A DNA stretch of 64,000 nt from Salinicola lusitanus (GCF_003206045.1 NZ_PZJM01000009.1:186001-250000), one strand, 5' to 3'. Positions 36,084 to 44,993 are shown, numbered from the stretch's first letter. Numbers and translations: made by a program. The notes: generated from the letters alone by a model not told the origin.

Positions 36084-36099
36084 GGTTTCACGTGAAACA
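36084..36099. promoter_or_regulatory. parS: parS centromere site 5 (one mismatch)
   Basis: GGTTTCACGTGAAACA, with the first base differing. It lies 28 bases (start to start) from site 4, so the two form a tandem pair. Confidence 0.88.
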
Positions 36100-36234
36100 C
36101 CTCACTCTTTATACGTCACAACCCAGAGCACCGATGCCGCGGAAGGAGGGGCCGGAGCTAGCCGGCCGAGTCAGGGGGCTAGTTTCCGACAAGCATATTG
36201 CCGAGCTGGGTGATGCCAAGGGAACGACAGTACG

Positions 36235-36278
36235 AAATCCGCCATGGCTGAACGCGAACTACTCACCGTGGCGGATTT
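36235..36278 (-). terminator. Inverted repeat at the 3' end of the 132-residue gene
   Basis: AAATCCGCCA (36235-36244) and TGGCGGATTT (36269-36278), exact 10-bp arms with a 24-base interval. It lies just past the stop of the minus-strand gene ending at 36298. It is a weak terminator candidate because only three T residues follow. The 36100-36234 stretch shows nothing else. Confidence 0.4.
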
Positions 36279-36297
36279 CAAAGCGGTAGGGATGACA

Positions 36298-36696
36298 TCA
36301 TTGAGAGTTCTTGCGGTACTGCTCGCCCAACGATTCCAGCGCACCAATGAGCTTCTCGATCTCGGCATTGAAGCGCTGCTGCTGTTGAGCATAGAAATGG
36401 CGGGTGTACGAGGAGCCTTTATGCTTGTTCACCAGGTTGGAAAACTGTGATTCCAACTGCTCGGTATGGAAACGCAGACGCTCGGTCAGGAACTCGGCAT
36501 GCCCCTGATGGCAGGCCACGTCCATCAATGCCCTGACCTGAACCGTCAGCAGATAAAGCTGCAGGACATTGCGGTCCTGCACCTCCTTCTGTGTGGAGAC
36601 GCTATCGTCCAGCAGGTTGATCGAACTCATCTGACAGCAGCCGCTATCGTCGGTCAGCGGGCGATTCTGGGCACTCTCTTGCTGAGTCTGGAACAT
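36298..36696 (-). CDS. Hypothetical helical protein, 132 residues
   Basis: I do not recognise a family. From ATG at 36696 (MFQTQQESAQNRPLTDDSGCCQ), with GAGGAGG placed eight bases upstream, so translation is well supported. No signal peptide or membrane span. Residues 35-132 look almost entirely helical and polar, with a QQQQ stretch (about 107) and alternating charges. Adjacent cysteines (about 18-19) could bind metal or form a redox pair. It is divergent from the aldehyde dehydrogenase gene and lies next to the tandem parS pair. A longer reading to 36750 is not supported. Confidence 0.7.
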   Translation of the reverse strand: MFQTQQESAQNRPLTDDSGCCQMSSINLLDDSVSTQKEVQDRNVLQLYLLTVQVRALMDVACHQGHAEFLTERLRFHTEQLESQFSNLVNKHKGSSYTRHFYAQQQQRFNAEIEKLIGALESLGEQYRKNSQ

Positions 36697-36767
36697 GGTC
36701 AGACCCTCCTCTAGGTCGCTGAACCATACGATCCATGGTACCACCAGCATGTTTCCTGACCGTTCGC

Positions 36768-36801
36768 CATTGGTCGAACCCTCCGCCGGCTCATTGGTCG
36801 A
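36768..36801. promoter_or_regulatory. Direct repeat CATTGGTCGA x2 upstream of aldehyde dehydrogenase
   Basis: Identical 10-mers at 36768-36777 and 36792-36801, 24 bases apart start to start, about 100 bases before the aldehyde dehydrogenase ATG. The regular spacing suggests an activator or response-regulator site. The regulator is unknown and no gene for it is adjacent. Confidence 0.45.
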
Positions 36802-36899
36802 GGAAGTCGCCTAAAGCGTAATGGCATGAAGGCAGTGGAGAGCGCAGATTGGGAGAGAAAGCCAGAGGTCGCTACCCTCAATAATCGGAGACGCTCATC

Positions 36900-38420
36900 A
36901 TGCGCTACGCCAACCCCAACACAGCCGATGCCATCGTCGGCTTCGAGAAGCGGTACGAGAACTATATCGGCGGTGAATGGATACCGCCGGCCGAGGGGCG
37001 GTACTTCGAGAACATCACCCCGGTTACCGGGGAAGTCTTCTGCGAAGTCGCCAGATCCAGTCAGAAGGATATCGATGCCGCGCTGGACGCCGCCCACAAG
37101 GCTGCTCCGGCGTGGGGAAAGACCTCCGTCCAGGAGCGCTCGACGCTGCTGCTGAAGATCGCCGATCGGATGGAGCAGAATCTGGAAATGCTGGCAGTCG
37201 CCGAGACCTGGGACAACGGCAAGGCAGTGCGCGAGACACTGGCAGCCGACATCCCGCTGGCGATCGACCATTTCCGCTATTTCGCCGGCTGCATCAGGGC
37301 CCAGGAAGGGACCACCGCCGAGATCGACGACAACACGGCGTCCTACCATTTCCACGAACCGCTGGGCGTCGTCGGTCAGATCATTCCGTGGAACTTCCCG
37401 ATCCTGATGGCCACCTGGAAACTGGCGCCCGCACTGGCCGCCGGCAACTGTGTCGTGCTCAAGCCCGCCGAACAGACCCCGGTATCGATCTTCAAGGTCA
37501 TGGAGATCATCCATGATCTCCTGCCGAAGGGCGTCATCAATATCGTCAACGGCTATGGCGAAGAGGCCGGCCAGGCACTGGCCACCAGCAAGCGCATCGC
37601 CAAGATCGCCTTCACCGGCTCGACGCCCATCGGCTCGCACATCATGAAATGCGCCGCCGAGAACATCATTCCCTCCACGGTGGAGCTGGGCGGCAAATCC
37701 CCGAACATCTACTTCGAGGACATCATGTCCGCCGAACCGGCGTTCATCGACAAGTGCGCCGAAGGGCTGGTGATGGGCTTCCTCAACCAGGGCGAAGTCT
37801 GCACCTGCCCTTCCCGCGCCCTGGTCCAGGAGAGCATCTACGACGAGTTCATGGCCAAGGTCCTCGAGCGAGTCAAGAAGATCAAGCGTGGTCACCCACT
37901 GGATACCGAGACCCAGGTCGGCGCCCAGGCCTCCCAGGAGCAGTTCGACAAGATCATGTCGTACATGGACGTGGCGCGGGACGAAGGTGCGGAGTTCCTC
38001 TCCGGCGGCGAGCGGGAATCGCTCTCCGACGATCTCTCTCGGGGTTACTACATCCAGCCCACGCTGCTGAAGGGCAACAACAAGATGCGCGTGTTCCAGG
38101 AGGAGATCTTCGGCCCGGTGGTCTCGGTCACGACCTTCAAGGACGAGGAAGAAGCCCTGGCCATCGCCAACGACACCGAATTCGGACTGGGTGCCGGGGT
38201 CTGGACCCGCGACATCAACCGCGCCTATCGCATGGGCCGGGGCATCCAGGCCGGCCGGGTCTGGACCAACTGCTACCACCAGTATCCAGCCCATGCCGCC
38301 TTCGGAGGGTACAAGAAGTCCGGTGTGGGTCGGGAAACCCACAAGATGGCGCTGGAGCATTATCAGCAGACCAAGAACCTGCTGATCAGCTACGACATCA
38401 ATCCCATGGGTTTCTTCTAG
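36900..38420 (+). CDS. exaC: NAD-dependent aldehyde dehydrogenase (ExaC/AldB type)
   Basis: 506 residues. Oxidises acetaldehyde and similar aldehydes to acids. [37 protein letters not shown] at the N terminus and the final NPMGFF are typical of the acetaldehyde dehydrogenase II group. Catalytic glutamate in ELGGKSPN (about 262) and catalytic cysteine in [12 protein letters not shown] (about 301). The NAD site is [12 protein letters not shown] at 36900 preceded by GGAGA. Monocistronic, with a hairpin at 38472-38500 after it. The symbol reflects family resemblance; aldB is a synonym. Confidence 0.9.
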   Translation: MRYANPNTADAIVGFEKRYENYIGGEWIPPAEGRYFENITPVTGEVFCEVARSSQKDIDAALDAAHKAAPAWGKTSVQERSTLLLKIADRMEQNLEMLAVAETWDNGKAVRETLAADIPLAIDHFRYFAGCIRAQEGTTAEIDDNTASYHFHEPLGVVGQIIPWNFPILMATWKLAPALAAGNCVVLKPAEQTPVSIFKVMEIIHDLLPKGVINIVNGYGEEAGQALATSKRIAKIAFTGSTPIGSHIMKCAAENIIPSTVELGGKSPNIYFEDIMSAEPAFIDKCAEGLVMGFLNQGEVCTCPSRALVQESIYDEFMAKVLERVKKIKRGHPLDTETQVGAQASQEQFDKIMSYMDVARDEGAEFLSGGERESLSDDLSRGYYIQPTLLKGNNKMRVFQEEIFGPVVSVTTFKDEEEALAIANDTEFGLGAGVWTRDINRAYRMGRGIQAGRVWTNCYHQYPAHAAFGGYKKSGVGRETHKMALEHYQQTKNLLISYDINPMGFF

Positions 38421-38471
38421 ACCGACCGATGAGGTCCGGGGTCCGCAAGGGCCCCGGCGCGCGGGTGGTAG

Positions 38472-38500
38472 GGGTGGCGAGCTCGACGGCTTCGCCACCC
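38472..38500 (+). terminator. Hairpin after aldehyde dehydrogenase
   Basis: GGGTGGCGA (38472-38480) and TCGCCACCC (38492-38500) with an 11-base loop, followed by TTCGG. Strong stem but minimal T-run. Confidence 0.55.
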
Positions 38501-38606
38501 TTCGGCGCGCCCGGTTCACGGACGCCGGCTTGATCCACGTTGTGTCGGGCCGATCTTTACTTGGCTACAGTGAGATGAGGACAGACTACAGAAGAGGGAC
38601 AGCGCC

Positions 38607-38915
38607 ATGACCAACATGACGACCTTCCTGGGCAGTCTCGATCGACCGTCTCCCCCCGCCGATCTGAATCGCGAGCTGCGCGCACTCTGGTGGGCCGGCA
38701 AGTCCGAGTGGTCCAAGGCCCACGATCAGGTGGATTCCGCAGCCGGCCGCCGGGCCGCCTGGGTGCACGCCTATCTTCACCGCTGGGAAGGCGATATCGG
38801 CAATGCCGGTTACTGGTATCGGCAGGCGGGACGCCAGGTGCCGGACCAGAGCCTCGACGACGAGTGGCAGGAGATCACCCGGTCACTGCTCCGAGAACTC
38901 GCGCCTCAACTTTGA
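38607..38915 (+). CDS. Conserved-looking hypothetical protein, 102 residues
   Basis: Soluble protein with no signal peptide. Tryptophan-rich core RALWWAGKSEWSKAHDQVDSA, then AAWVHAYLHRWEGDIGNAGYWYRQAGRQVP (about 27-77). The pattern of paired helices with small and aromatic residues resembles a single Sel1/TPR-like helical pair. Similar short proteins are familiar to me from proteobacterial genomes, but without known function. An ATG at 38616 is an alternative start. It sits between the aldehyde dehydrogenase and an opposing dehydratase (18-base gap). Confidence 0.75.
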   Translation: MTNMTTFLGSLDRPSPPADLNRELRALWWAGKSEWSKAHDQVDSAAGRRAAWVHAYLHRWEGDIGNAGYWYRQAGRQVPDQSLDDEWQEITRSLLRELAPQL

Positions 38916-38933
38916 TCCACGCCGGAAAGCGGA

Positions 38934-39908
38934 TTATGCCTGGGCCGACTGGATCAGTTCGGCGAAGCGGTTCAGGTCGACGTTGCCGCCAGAGAGCACG
39001 ATCCCGACACGCTGCCCCTCGATCCGCGTATGGCCGGCCAAAGCCGCCGCCGCCGCCAGGCAGCCCGTGGGCTCGACGAACTGCTTCATGCGACCGGCCA
39101 GGAAGCCCATCGTCTCGACCAGCTCGGCGTCGGTGACGGTGACGATCTCATCGACGCACTGCTGCAGTACCGGGAACGTCAGGCTGCCCAGCGCCTGGGT
39201 CTGGGCGCCATCGGCGATCGTGCGCGGGGTGGCAATCGAGACGATCTCGCCACAGGCCAGGCTTCTCTGGGCATCGTTGCCGGCTTCCGGCTCGACCCCG
39301 ATGATCCGGCAGCTCGGGTAGCGCGCCCTGGCGACCGTGGCACAGCCCGACAACAGCCCGCCACCGCCCAGCGGCACGATCAGCGTATCCAGCTCGCCGA
39401 CATCGTCGAACAGCTCCTTGGCGGCGGTACCCTGCCCGGCCATGACGTGCGGGTGATTGAATGGCGGAATCAGCGTCAGGCCCTCGGCCTCGGCCAGTTC
39501 CCGGCCCAGCGCCTCGCGATCCTGGGTATAGCGGTCGTAGAGCACCACTTCGGCACCGTAGCCCCGCGTGGCCGCGATCTTGATCGCCGGCGCATCCTCG
39601 GGCATCACGATGACGGCGCGAATGCCATGCAGCCTGGCCGAGAGCGCGATCGCCTGGGCATGATTGCCCGAGGAGAAGGCGATCACTCCCGCGGCCTTCT
39701 GCTCACGATCGAACTGGCTGATGGCGTTGTAGCCACCCCGAAACTTGAAGGCGCCGATGCGCTGGAGATGTTCCGCCTTGAAGTGAAGCGATGCGCCGCT
39801 GCGCTCGTCTGCCGCCGTCGAACGCAGCACGGGGGTGTGGTGGGCAATGCCCGCCAGCCGCCGGTGCGCCGCCGCCACGTCGTCGTAATCGATCGCCAGG
39901 TTGGTCAT
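38934..39908 (-). CDS. PLP-dependent serine/threonine dehydratase family enzyme
   Basis: 324 residues, fold-type II PLP enzyme lacking the ACT domains of ilvA, hence a catabolic threonine/serine dehydratase, threo-3-hydroxyaspartate dehydratase or serine racemase type. The PLP lysine is in GAFKFRGGYNAI (about 54-60). SSGNHAQAIALSA, PLGGGGLLSG (phosphate loop) and the terminal LSGGNVDLNRF are visible. The ATG at 39908 has the family N terminus (DYDDVAAAHRRL), and an N-terminal extension upstream is rejected. Divergent from the ElaA-like gene. Confidence 0.85.
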   Translation of the reverse strand: MTNLAIDYDDVAAAHRRLAGIAHHTPVLRSTAADERSGASLHFKAEHLQRIGAFKFRGGYNAISQFDREQKAAGVIAFSSGNHAQAIALSARLHGIRAVIVMPEDAPAIKIAATRGYGAEVVLYDRYTQDREALGRELAEAEGLTLIPPFNHPHVMAGQGTAAKELFDDVGELDTLIVPLGGGGLLSGCATVARARYPSCRIIGVEPEAGNDAQRSLACGEIVSIATPRTIADGAQTQALGSLTFPVLQQCVDEIVTVTDAELVETMGFLAGRMKQFVEPTGCLAAAAALAGHTRIEGQRVGIVLSGGNVDLNRFAELIQSAQA

Positions 39909-40015
39909 GCTCTCTCCTGTCTCCGGCGCCACTGACATTCCGCGGCGCGCTGCGTAATATGCCAGCCAAAGTGTCATCGATGATGATGGCTCGACGGCTG
40001 CAAGGAAAGGGACAG

Positions 40016-40489
40016 ATGCGATCATACGACTGGATATGGCAGACCGGGCCAGAGCTCGACCCCGCCGGGCTGTATACCCTGCTGTCGCTGCGCGAGGCGG
40101 TGTTCGTGGTCGAACAGCAGTGTGCCTATCAGGAGCTGGACGGCCGCGACCTGGCGGCATCGACGCACCACCTGCAGGTCCTGGCGGCGAACCAGCTTGC
40201 AGCCACCCTGCGGCTGCTGGTGCCCGATCCGGTCGACCAACCGGCCTCCATCGGGCGCGTCGTCATCCACCCCGCCCATCGCGGTGGCGGCCTGGGCCAC
40301 GACCTGATGCGAGCCGCGCTGACGCGCATCGAATCGCTGTGGCCGGGCCGCAGCGCCCGGCTGTCCGCCCAGGCGCATCTACAAGCCTACTACGGCCGTC
40401 ACGGCTTCGAACCGATCGGCGATATCTATGTGGAAGACGGCATTCCGCATATCGATATGCAGCGGACGCGAGACGGACAAGGTAAGTAA
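40016..40489 (+). CDS. elaA: ElaA-type GNAT N-acetyltransferase
   Basis: 157 residues, GNAT fold. N terminus WIWQTGPELDPAGLYTLLSLREAVFVVEQQCAYQELDGRDL is diagnostic of ElaA. The acetyl-CoA loop is IGRVVIHPAHRGGGLGHDLMRAAL (about 83-106; R/QxxGxG/A), and YYGRHGFEPIGDIYVEDGIPHIDMQ completes the fold. Substrate unknown. The ATG at 40016 has AAGGAAAGG upstream. Convergent with gabT. Confidence 0.9.
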   Translation: MRSYDWIWQTGPELDPAGLYTLLSLREAVFVVEQQCAYQELDGRDLAASTHHLQVLAANQLAATLRLLVPDPVDQPASIGRVVIHPAHRGGGLGHDLMRAALTRIESLWPGRSARLSAQAHLQAYYGRHGFEPIGDIYVEDGIPHIDMQRTRDGQGK

Positions 40490-40510
40490 GCGCTCACTTT
40501 TATCGAGGCG

Positions 40511-40542
40511 AAAAAAAGCCGACGCTAGACAACAGCGTCGGC
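40511..40542 (-). terminator. Rho-independent terminator of gabT
   Basis: Stem GCCGACGCT/AGCGTCGGC (40518-40526 with 40534-40542), 7-base loop. The A-run at 40511-40517 gives a T-run on the minus strand directly after the stem. It may also halt the opposing elaA transcript. Confidence 0.88.
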
Positions 40543-40587
40543 TCGTTTCGGCGTGCCACCCCGCCAGGCGGGGGGACATCGCGCCGT

Positions 40588-41865
40588 TCAGGCGCCGAAT
40601 TCGCTCAGCATCGATTCGATCAGGTCGAGCCCCTCCTCCAGCACGTCGTCGCCGATGGTGACCGGCATCAGGAAACGGATGGTGTTGGCGTAGAGACCAC
40701 AGGAGAGCAGGATCAGGCCGCGCTCGCGAGCGGTCTTGCAGAGCTTGCCCGCCAGTTCGGCATTGGGCACGCCGCTCTTCTTGTCGCTGACCAGATCGAA
40801 CGCCGCCATGGCACCCAGGTTGCGCGCGTTGGCGACCGAGGCGTAGTCCTGCTGCCACTTGTCGAAGCGCACCTTGAGCTTCTCGCCCAGCGCCTGGCTC
40901 TGTTCCAGGATGCGCTCTTCCTCGAACACTTCCAGCACGGCCAGTACCGCGGCGCAGGAAACGGGGCTACCGGTGTAGGTGCCGCCCAGCGAGTTGCCGC
41001 CGGAGGCGTCCATGACCTTGTCGGTGCCCACCACGGCCGAGATCGGCATGCCGTCGGCCATGCTCTTGGCCATGGTCATGATGTCCGGCTCGACGCCGCT
41101 GTGCTCGATGGCGAACAGCTTGCCGGTACGGCCGAAGCCGGACTGCACCTCGTCGACGATCAGCAGGATGCCGTGCTCGTCGCAGATCTCGCGAAGCGCT
41201 TTCAGGAAGCTGGCCGGCGCCGCATGGAAGCCACCCTCGCCCAGCACCGGCTCGATCACGATGGCGGCGGTATCGCTGGGGTTGGCATCGGTCTTCAGCA
41301 CCATCTTGAGGTGGCGTAGCGCCTCTTCCTCGCTGACGCCGATGGACGGCACCGGATAGGGCGCGCGGTAGACCTGGCCCGGCATCGGACCGAAGTCGTT
41401 GCGGTACGGCGCCACCTTGCCGTTCATCGCCATGGTCATGAAGGTACGCCCGTGGTAACCGCCGGTGAAGCAGATCACGCTGGAGCGCCCGGTGGCGGCC
41501 CGCGCCACCTTGACCGCATTTTCCAGCGCTTCGGCGCCGGAGTTGGCCAGCATCACCTTGGCGTGGCCACGGACCGGCGTCACTTCACTGAGCTTCTGCG
41601 CCACGCGCACATAGCCCTCGTAGGGCATGACCGTCTGGCAGGTGTGCATGACACGGTCGAGCTGCGCCTTGACCGCCTCGACCACCTTGGGGTGGCGATG
41701 GCCGATGTTGAGCACGCCGATGCCACCAGCGAAGTCGATGAAGCGCTTGCCGTCCTCGTCCCACAGTTCGGCGTTCTCCGCCCGCGCGGCGAACTCGACC
41801 GCCGGGCTGGCCGCACCGCTGGCCACGTAGCGCTGCTTGAGTTCGTTGAGTTCTGCATTGGTCAT
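40588..41865 (-). CDS. gabT: 4-aminobutyrate aminotransferase
   Basis: Class III PLP aminotransferase converting GABA and 2-oxoglutarate to succinate semialdehyde and glutamate. 425 residues, the length of E. coli GabT (426). ANSGAEALENAVKVARAATGR, FTGGYHGRT, IVIEPVLGEGGFHAAP, LLIVDEVQSGFGRTGKLFA (PLP aspartate) and DIMTMAKSMADGMPISAVVG (PLP lysine, about 267) fit GabT. ATG at 41865 with GAGGAGTG upstream. Probably co-transcribed with the upstream permease (91-base gap). No gabD is adjacent. Confidence 0.92.
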   Translation of the reverse strand: MTNAELNELKQRYVASGAASPAVEFAARAENAELWDEDGKRFIDFAGGIGVLNIGHRHPKVVEAVKAQLDRVMHTCQTVMPYEGYVRVAQKLSEVTPVRGHAKVMLANSGAEALENAVKVARAATGRSSVICFTGGYHGRTFMTMAMNGKVAPYRNDFGPMPGQVYRAPYPVPSIGVSEEEALRHLKMVLKTDANPSDTAAIVIEPVLGEGGFHAAPASFLKALREICDEHGILLIVDEVQSGFGRTGKLFAIEHSGVEPDIMTMAKSMADGMPISAVVGTDKVMDASGGNSLGGTYTGSPVSCAAVLAVLEVFEEERILEQSQALGEKLKVRFDKWQQDYASVANARNLGAMAAFDLVSDKKSGVPNAELAGKLCKTARERGLILLSCGLYANTIRFLMPVTIGDDVLEEGLDLIESMLSEFGA

Positions 41866-41956
41866 GGATCACTCCTCCTGACACGGCATCGGATGCCGTT
41901 AACGTGAATCGCGCGTCGTCGTCGGTTTCGGCAGGCGGCGCGCCATGAAATCGGGA

Positions 41957-43378
41957 TCAGGCTTTATCGTAGGCTGCCCGAATGAGGCGATCGCCCATCT
42001 CTCGACCGTAGTGCCGCCGAGCCCATCCGTACAGTGCCAATCCGGCGATCATCCAGCCACCGAAGATGGACCACTCGACGGAAGTCAGCGCCGAGGGGCT
42101 GCCTGGCAGGTAGAGACAGGTCATGCCCAGCGACAGCAGCACTGCCAGCACACCGACCAGCTTGCCGGCACCGACATGATAGGGACGCGGCATGTCAGGC
42201 TCGCGATAGCGCAGGATGACGAACGATAGCGCCACGAACAGATAGGCGAGCACGATGCCCAGGCCGCCGGCATCGACCAGCCATACCAGCGCCGGACGCC
42301 CGAAGAACGGCGCCGCGGTAGAGAGCACGCCGATCAGGATGATGGCGTTGGTCGGGGTCTTGTAGCGTGGATGCAGCTTGCCCAGGAAGGCGGGCAGCAT
42401 GCCGGAGTGCGCCAGGGCGTAGATCGCCCGCGATCCACCGATGTAGAACGCATTCCAGCTGGTGATGATCCCGGCGATCCCCGCCAGCACCATCAGATTG
42501 CCGGCCCAGTCCCCGTCGAACACCGCCGTCATCGCGTCCGGGACGCTGAGCGAGCTCCCCTGGAGCGTCTCGTTGTCGAGCATCAGGCTGGTGCCGAGAA
42601 TGATCAGGGTGTACCAGCACACCGCCATGATGACCGAGAGCACCAGCACCTTGCCGATATCGCGGAATGGCAGGTTGATCTCCTCGGCCGCCTGGGGAAT
42701 CACGTCGAAGCCGACGAACAGGAACGGGACCAGCACCAGTACCGCCACGATGCCGCCGAAGGCGCCGTGCTCGCCGCTGGCGAACAGCGGCTGCATGTTG
42801 CCGCCGTCGCCGGTGAACAGCGATCCGGTCACGAACATCACGCCCGCCACCAGGATCAGCCCGGTGACGACCTTCTGCAGCAGCGCCGCAGTGGAGATCC
42901 CCACGTAGTTGACGGCCATCATCGCCAGCGAACCGAGTACGCCCACCGCGACCCAGGTCGCCTTGACGTCCCAGCCGGCGATGGTCCACAGGTCGCCGAC
43001 GGCGTAGCCGGGGAACAGGTGCTCGACGACCGTCGGCAGCGCCACCGCCTCGAACGACGCCACGCTGACGTACCCCAGCACGATGCTCCAGGTGCAGACG
43101 AACGAGGCGAAGTGGCCCAGCGCGCGATAGCTGTAGACGTGCTCGCCGCCGACCTGCGGCATCGCCGACGCCAACTCGGCATAGGTCAGCCCTACCAGCA
43201 GCACCGCAATGCCGCCGATGACGAAAGCGAGTATCGCACCCACGCTACCGCCATCGAGAATGGCGCTACCGGTCAGGACTATCCAGCCCCAGCCGATCAT
43301 GGCGCCGAAAGCCAGGGCCAGGACATCCGCTCGTGCGAGGACTCGCACGAGCTCCGCGGGTTGAGGAGCATTCGACAT
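41957..43378 (-). CDS. APC-family amino acid permease, probable GABA or polyamine-related uptake
   Basis: 473 residues with about 12 membrane spans, inner-membrane secondary transporter. The N-terminal VLALAFGAMIGWGWIVLTGSAI is the APC TM1 signature (unwound GAMIGxG). YAELASAMPQVGGEHVYSYRALG follows in TM2. FLFVGFDVIPQAAEEINLPFRDIG and IITSWNAFYIGGSRAIYALAHSGMLPAF are further APC signatures. Substrate is inferred from context: gabT directly downstream and a GabR-like regulator divergent suggest GABA, but other amines are possible. Confidence 0.85.
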   Translation of the reverse strand: MSNAPQPAELVRVLARADVLALAFGAMIGWGWIVLTGSAILDGGSVGAILAFVIGGIAVLLVGLTYAELASAMPQVGGEHVYSYRALGHFASFVCTWSIVLGYVSVASFEAVALPTVVEHLFPGYAVGDLWTIAGWDVKATWVAVGVLGSLAMMAVNYVGISTAALLQKVVTGLILVAGVMFVTGSLFTGDGGNMQPLFASGEHGAFGGIVAVLVLVPFLFVGFDVIPQAAEEINLPFRDIGKVLVLSVIMAVCWYTLIILGTSLMLDNETLQGSSLSVPDAMTAVFDGDWAGNLMVLAGIAGIITSWNAFYIGGSRAIYALAHSGMLPAFLGKLHPRYKTPTNAIILIGVLSTAAPFFGRPALVWLVDAGGLGIVLAYLFVALSFVILRYREPDMPRPYHVGAGKLVGVLAVLLSLGMTCLYLPGSPSALTSVEWSIFGGWMIAGLALYGWARRHYGREMGDRLIRAAYDKA

Positions 43379-43473
43379 GAGGGGGTCTCTTCAGGTTGTT
43401 TTTGATAGGCCGGATCCCGCCGCGGGACTCGGCCCTGACGCCACGCTATCACTCCGCTGGGCAAGCGGGACTA

Positions 43474-43521
43474 GACCACTTCCCGACGGCGGTGGACCAC
43501 ATGGGGCTCTCCCCGCATAAT
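43474..43521 (+). promoter_or_regulatory. Promoter with overlapping direct repeats for the MocR/GabR-type gene
   Basis: GACCAC at 43474-43479 and at 43495-43500, exactly 21 bases apart. The second repeat overlaps the -35 (TGGACC, 43493-43498). CATAAT (43516-43521) is the -10 at 17 bases. An inverted repeat CGCGGA/TCCGCG lies just downstream (43523-43538). The layout fits autoregulation as in GabR. Confidence 0.5.
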
Positions 43522-43556
43522 CCGCGGACGTTTCCGCGTCTCTCGTGAGGTAGGCC

Positions 43557-44993
43557 ATGGACGACCGTCGTCAGGCGCTGGACCGCATCCGGCAAGGCTA
43601 CCTGGCCCAGCCCGACCACCTGACCAAGTACTGCCGTCTCGAGCAGACCCTGCTGACGCTCATCGAGCAGCGGTGGCAGAACGGCCAGCGGCTGCCCGGG
43701 CATCGCACGCTGTGTGGCGCGCTCGGCATGGCCCGCAACACGCTGGCCGGCGTCGTCGAGAGTCTGATCCGCCAGGGTCACCTGGTGACCGACCACGGCA
43801 AGGGCACCTGGGTATGCAAGCACTCACCCCTGCGAGAGCAACGGGTTGCCGACATCGGGCCGATCTCCCGCCGCGCCGGTGATCTGCTGAATGACGTGGG
43901 GGCCAGCCCGCTGCAGAGCGGCGCCTTCGTGCCGGGCGTTCCGGATATCGCGCACTTCCCCATTGCCCGCTGGCGACAGCTCTACTCGCGGATCACCGTA
44001 CCCCACAACACGCTGCTGCTCGCCTACGCATCCGGCGGCTACGGCCCCTTGAAACGTGCCATCGCCGGCTACCTCGCCCGGTGGCGGGGCATCGACTGCG
44101 GACTGGACCAGATCGTCATCACCGAGGGCGCCCATCATGGCTTGCAGCTATGCGCCCTGACGCTGGCCGACCATGGCGATCGTGCGGTCATGGACTCGCC
44201 GTTCTACTGGGGCGCGCGCAACGTCTTCCAGGCCGCCGGCCTCGAGATAGATCACGCCATCTGGGAGCCGCGTCACGGGTATGTCGGTTCGCTGCCTCGG
44301 CCACACCCCAGACTGCTCTACTTCACCGGCGCCCACCATTATCCGTTGGGGGTGTCATCAGTAAGCACTCACAAACATGGATTGATCGATGCTCTCGAAC
44401 CGGACTGGATTCTGGAGGACGACTACGAGTTCGGCGACGGCGGTCACCACGAGCTGGCCTTCGATCCCGAGCACGGCAACCAGATCCTGGTCGGATCCTT
44501 TTCCAAGCTGATGTTTCCGGGCCTGCGTCTGGGATACCTGATCGTGCCGAGGGGGCTGAGCACCGCGATCAACCGGGTACGCACCGGCGTCTTTCGCGAA
44601 GGGCGCCTGCTGGACCAGGCGGTGCTGGCCACGTTCATCGACGACGGCGATCTCGACCGCTGGTGTCGACGCATGGCGCAGGAGTACCTGGAGCGCCAGC
44701 AACGGCTGCACGAGCTGCTGGCCGACGTTCCCGGGGTCGCCAATCTCTCGCCACCGGCCGGCAATATCAGCTTGAGTCTGGCGCTCTCGCCCACGCTCGA
44801 CGACGAGCGCCTGTCGCAACATCTGCTGAACCGGCACCACCTGGTCACCCGGCCGTTGAGCCGGGTCTGCGGACCGGGCGACCCTCGACGCGGGCTGATA
44901 CTCGGTGTCGGCATGGTCGAAGGCGAAGCCCTGGAGCGCCAGGGCCGGCGCCTGGCCGAGGGCATCCGCGAGTTCGTCGCCCAGCAGCGCTGA
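43557..44993 (+). CDS. MocR/GabR-type transcriptional regulator (GntR helix-turn-helix plus aminotransferase domain)
   Basis: 478 residues. The N-terminal GntR winged helix (about 25-90) reads RLPGHRTLCGALGMARNTLAGVVESLIRQGHLVTDHGKGTWV. A class I aminotransferase-like domain follows, with ITEGAHHGLQLCALTLADHGD, DDYEFGDGGHHELAF and the PLP lysine in VGSFSKLMFPGLRLGYLIVP (about 313). MocR proteins use PLP and an amino-acid ligand to switch transcription. The divergent permease-gabT pair parallels Bacillus gabR-gabTD, so it probably controls GABA use. ATG at 43557 with GAGG upstream. Confidence 0.9.
   Translation: MDDRRQALDRIRQGYLAQPDHLTKYCRLEQTLLTLIEQRWQNGQRLPGHRTLCGALGMARNTLAGVVESLIRQGHLVTDHGKGTWVCKHSPLREQRVADIGPISRRAGDLLNDVGASPLQSGAFVPGVPDIAHFPIARWRQLYSRITVPHNTLLLAYASGGYGPLKRAIAGYLARWRGIDCGLDQIVITEGAHHGLQLCALTLADHGDRAVMDSPFYWGARNVFQAAGLEIDHAIWEPRHGYVGSLPRPHPRLLYFTGAHHYPLGVSSVSTHKHGLIDALEPDWILEDDYEFGDGGHHELAFDPEHGNQILVGSFSKLMFPGLRLGYLIVPRGLSTAINRVRTGVFREGRLLDQAVLATFIDDGDLDRWCRRMAQEYLERQQRLHELLADVPGVANLSPPAGNISLSLALSPTLDDERLSQHLLNRHHLVTRPLSRVCGPGDPRRGLILGVGMVEGEALERQGRRLAEGIREFVAQQR

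Noticed and set aside
36074-36289. Short frame beginning in parS site 5
   Set aside because: Again parS read as protein, with no ribosome site and no conserved character after it.
36711-38519. 602-residue open frame antisense to the aldehyde dehydrogenase
   Set aside because: Long antisense frames arise from GC-rich codon bias. The opposite strand encodes a clearly conserved enzyme.
38934-39908. Second ilvA
   Set aside because: Lacks the ACT regulatory domains and is better described as a catabolic serine/threonine dehydratase family enzyme.
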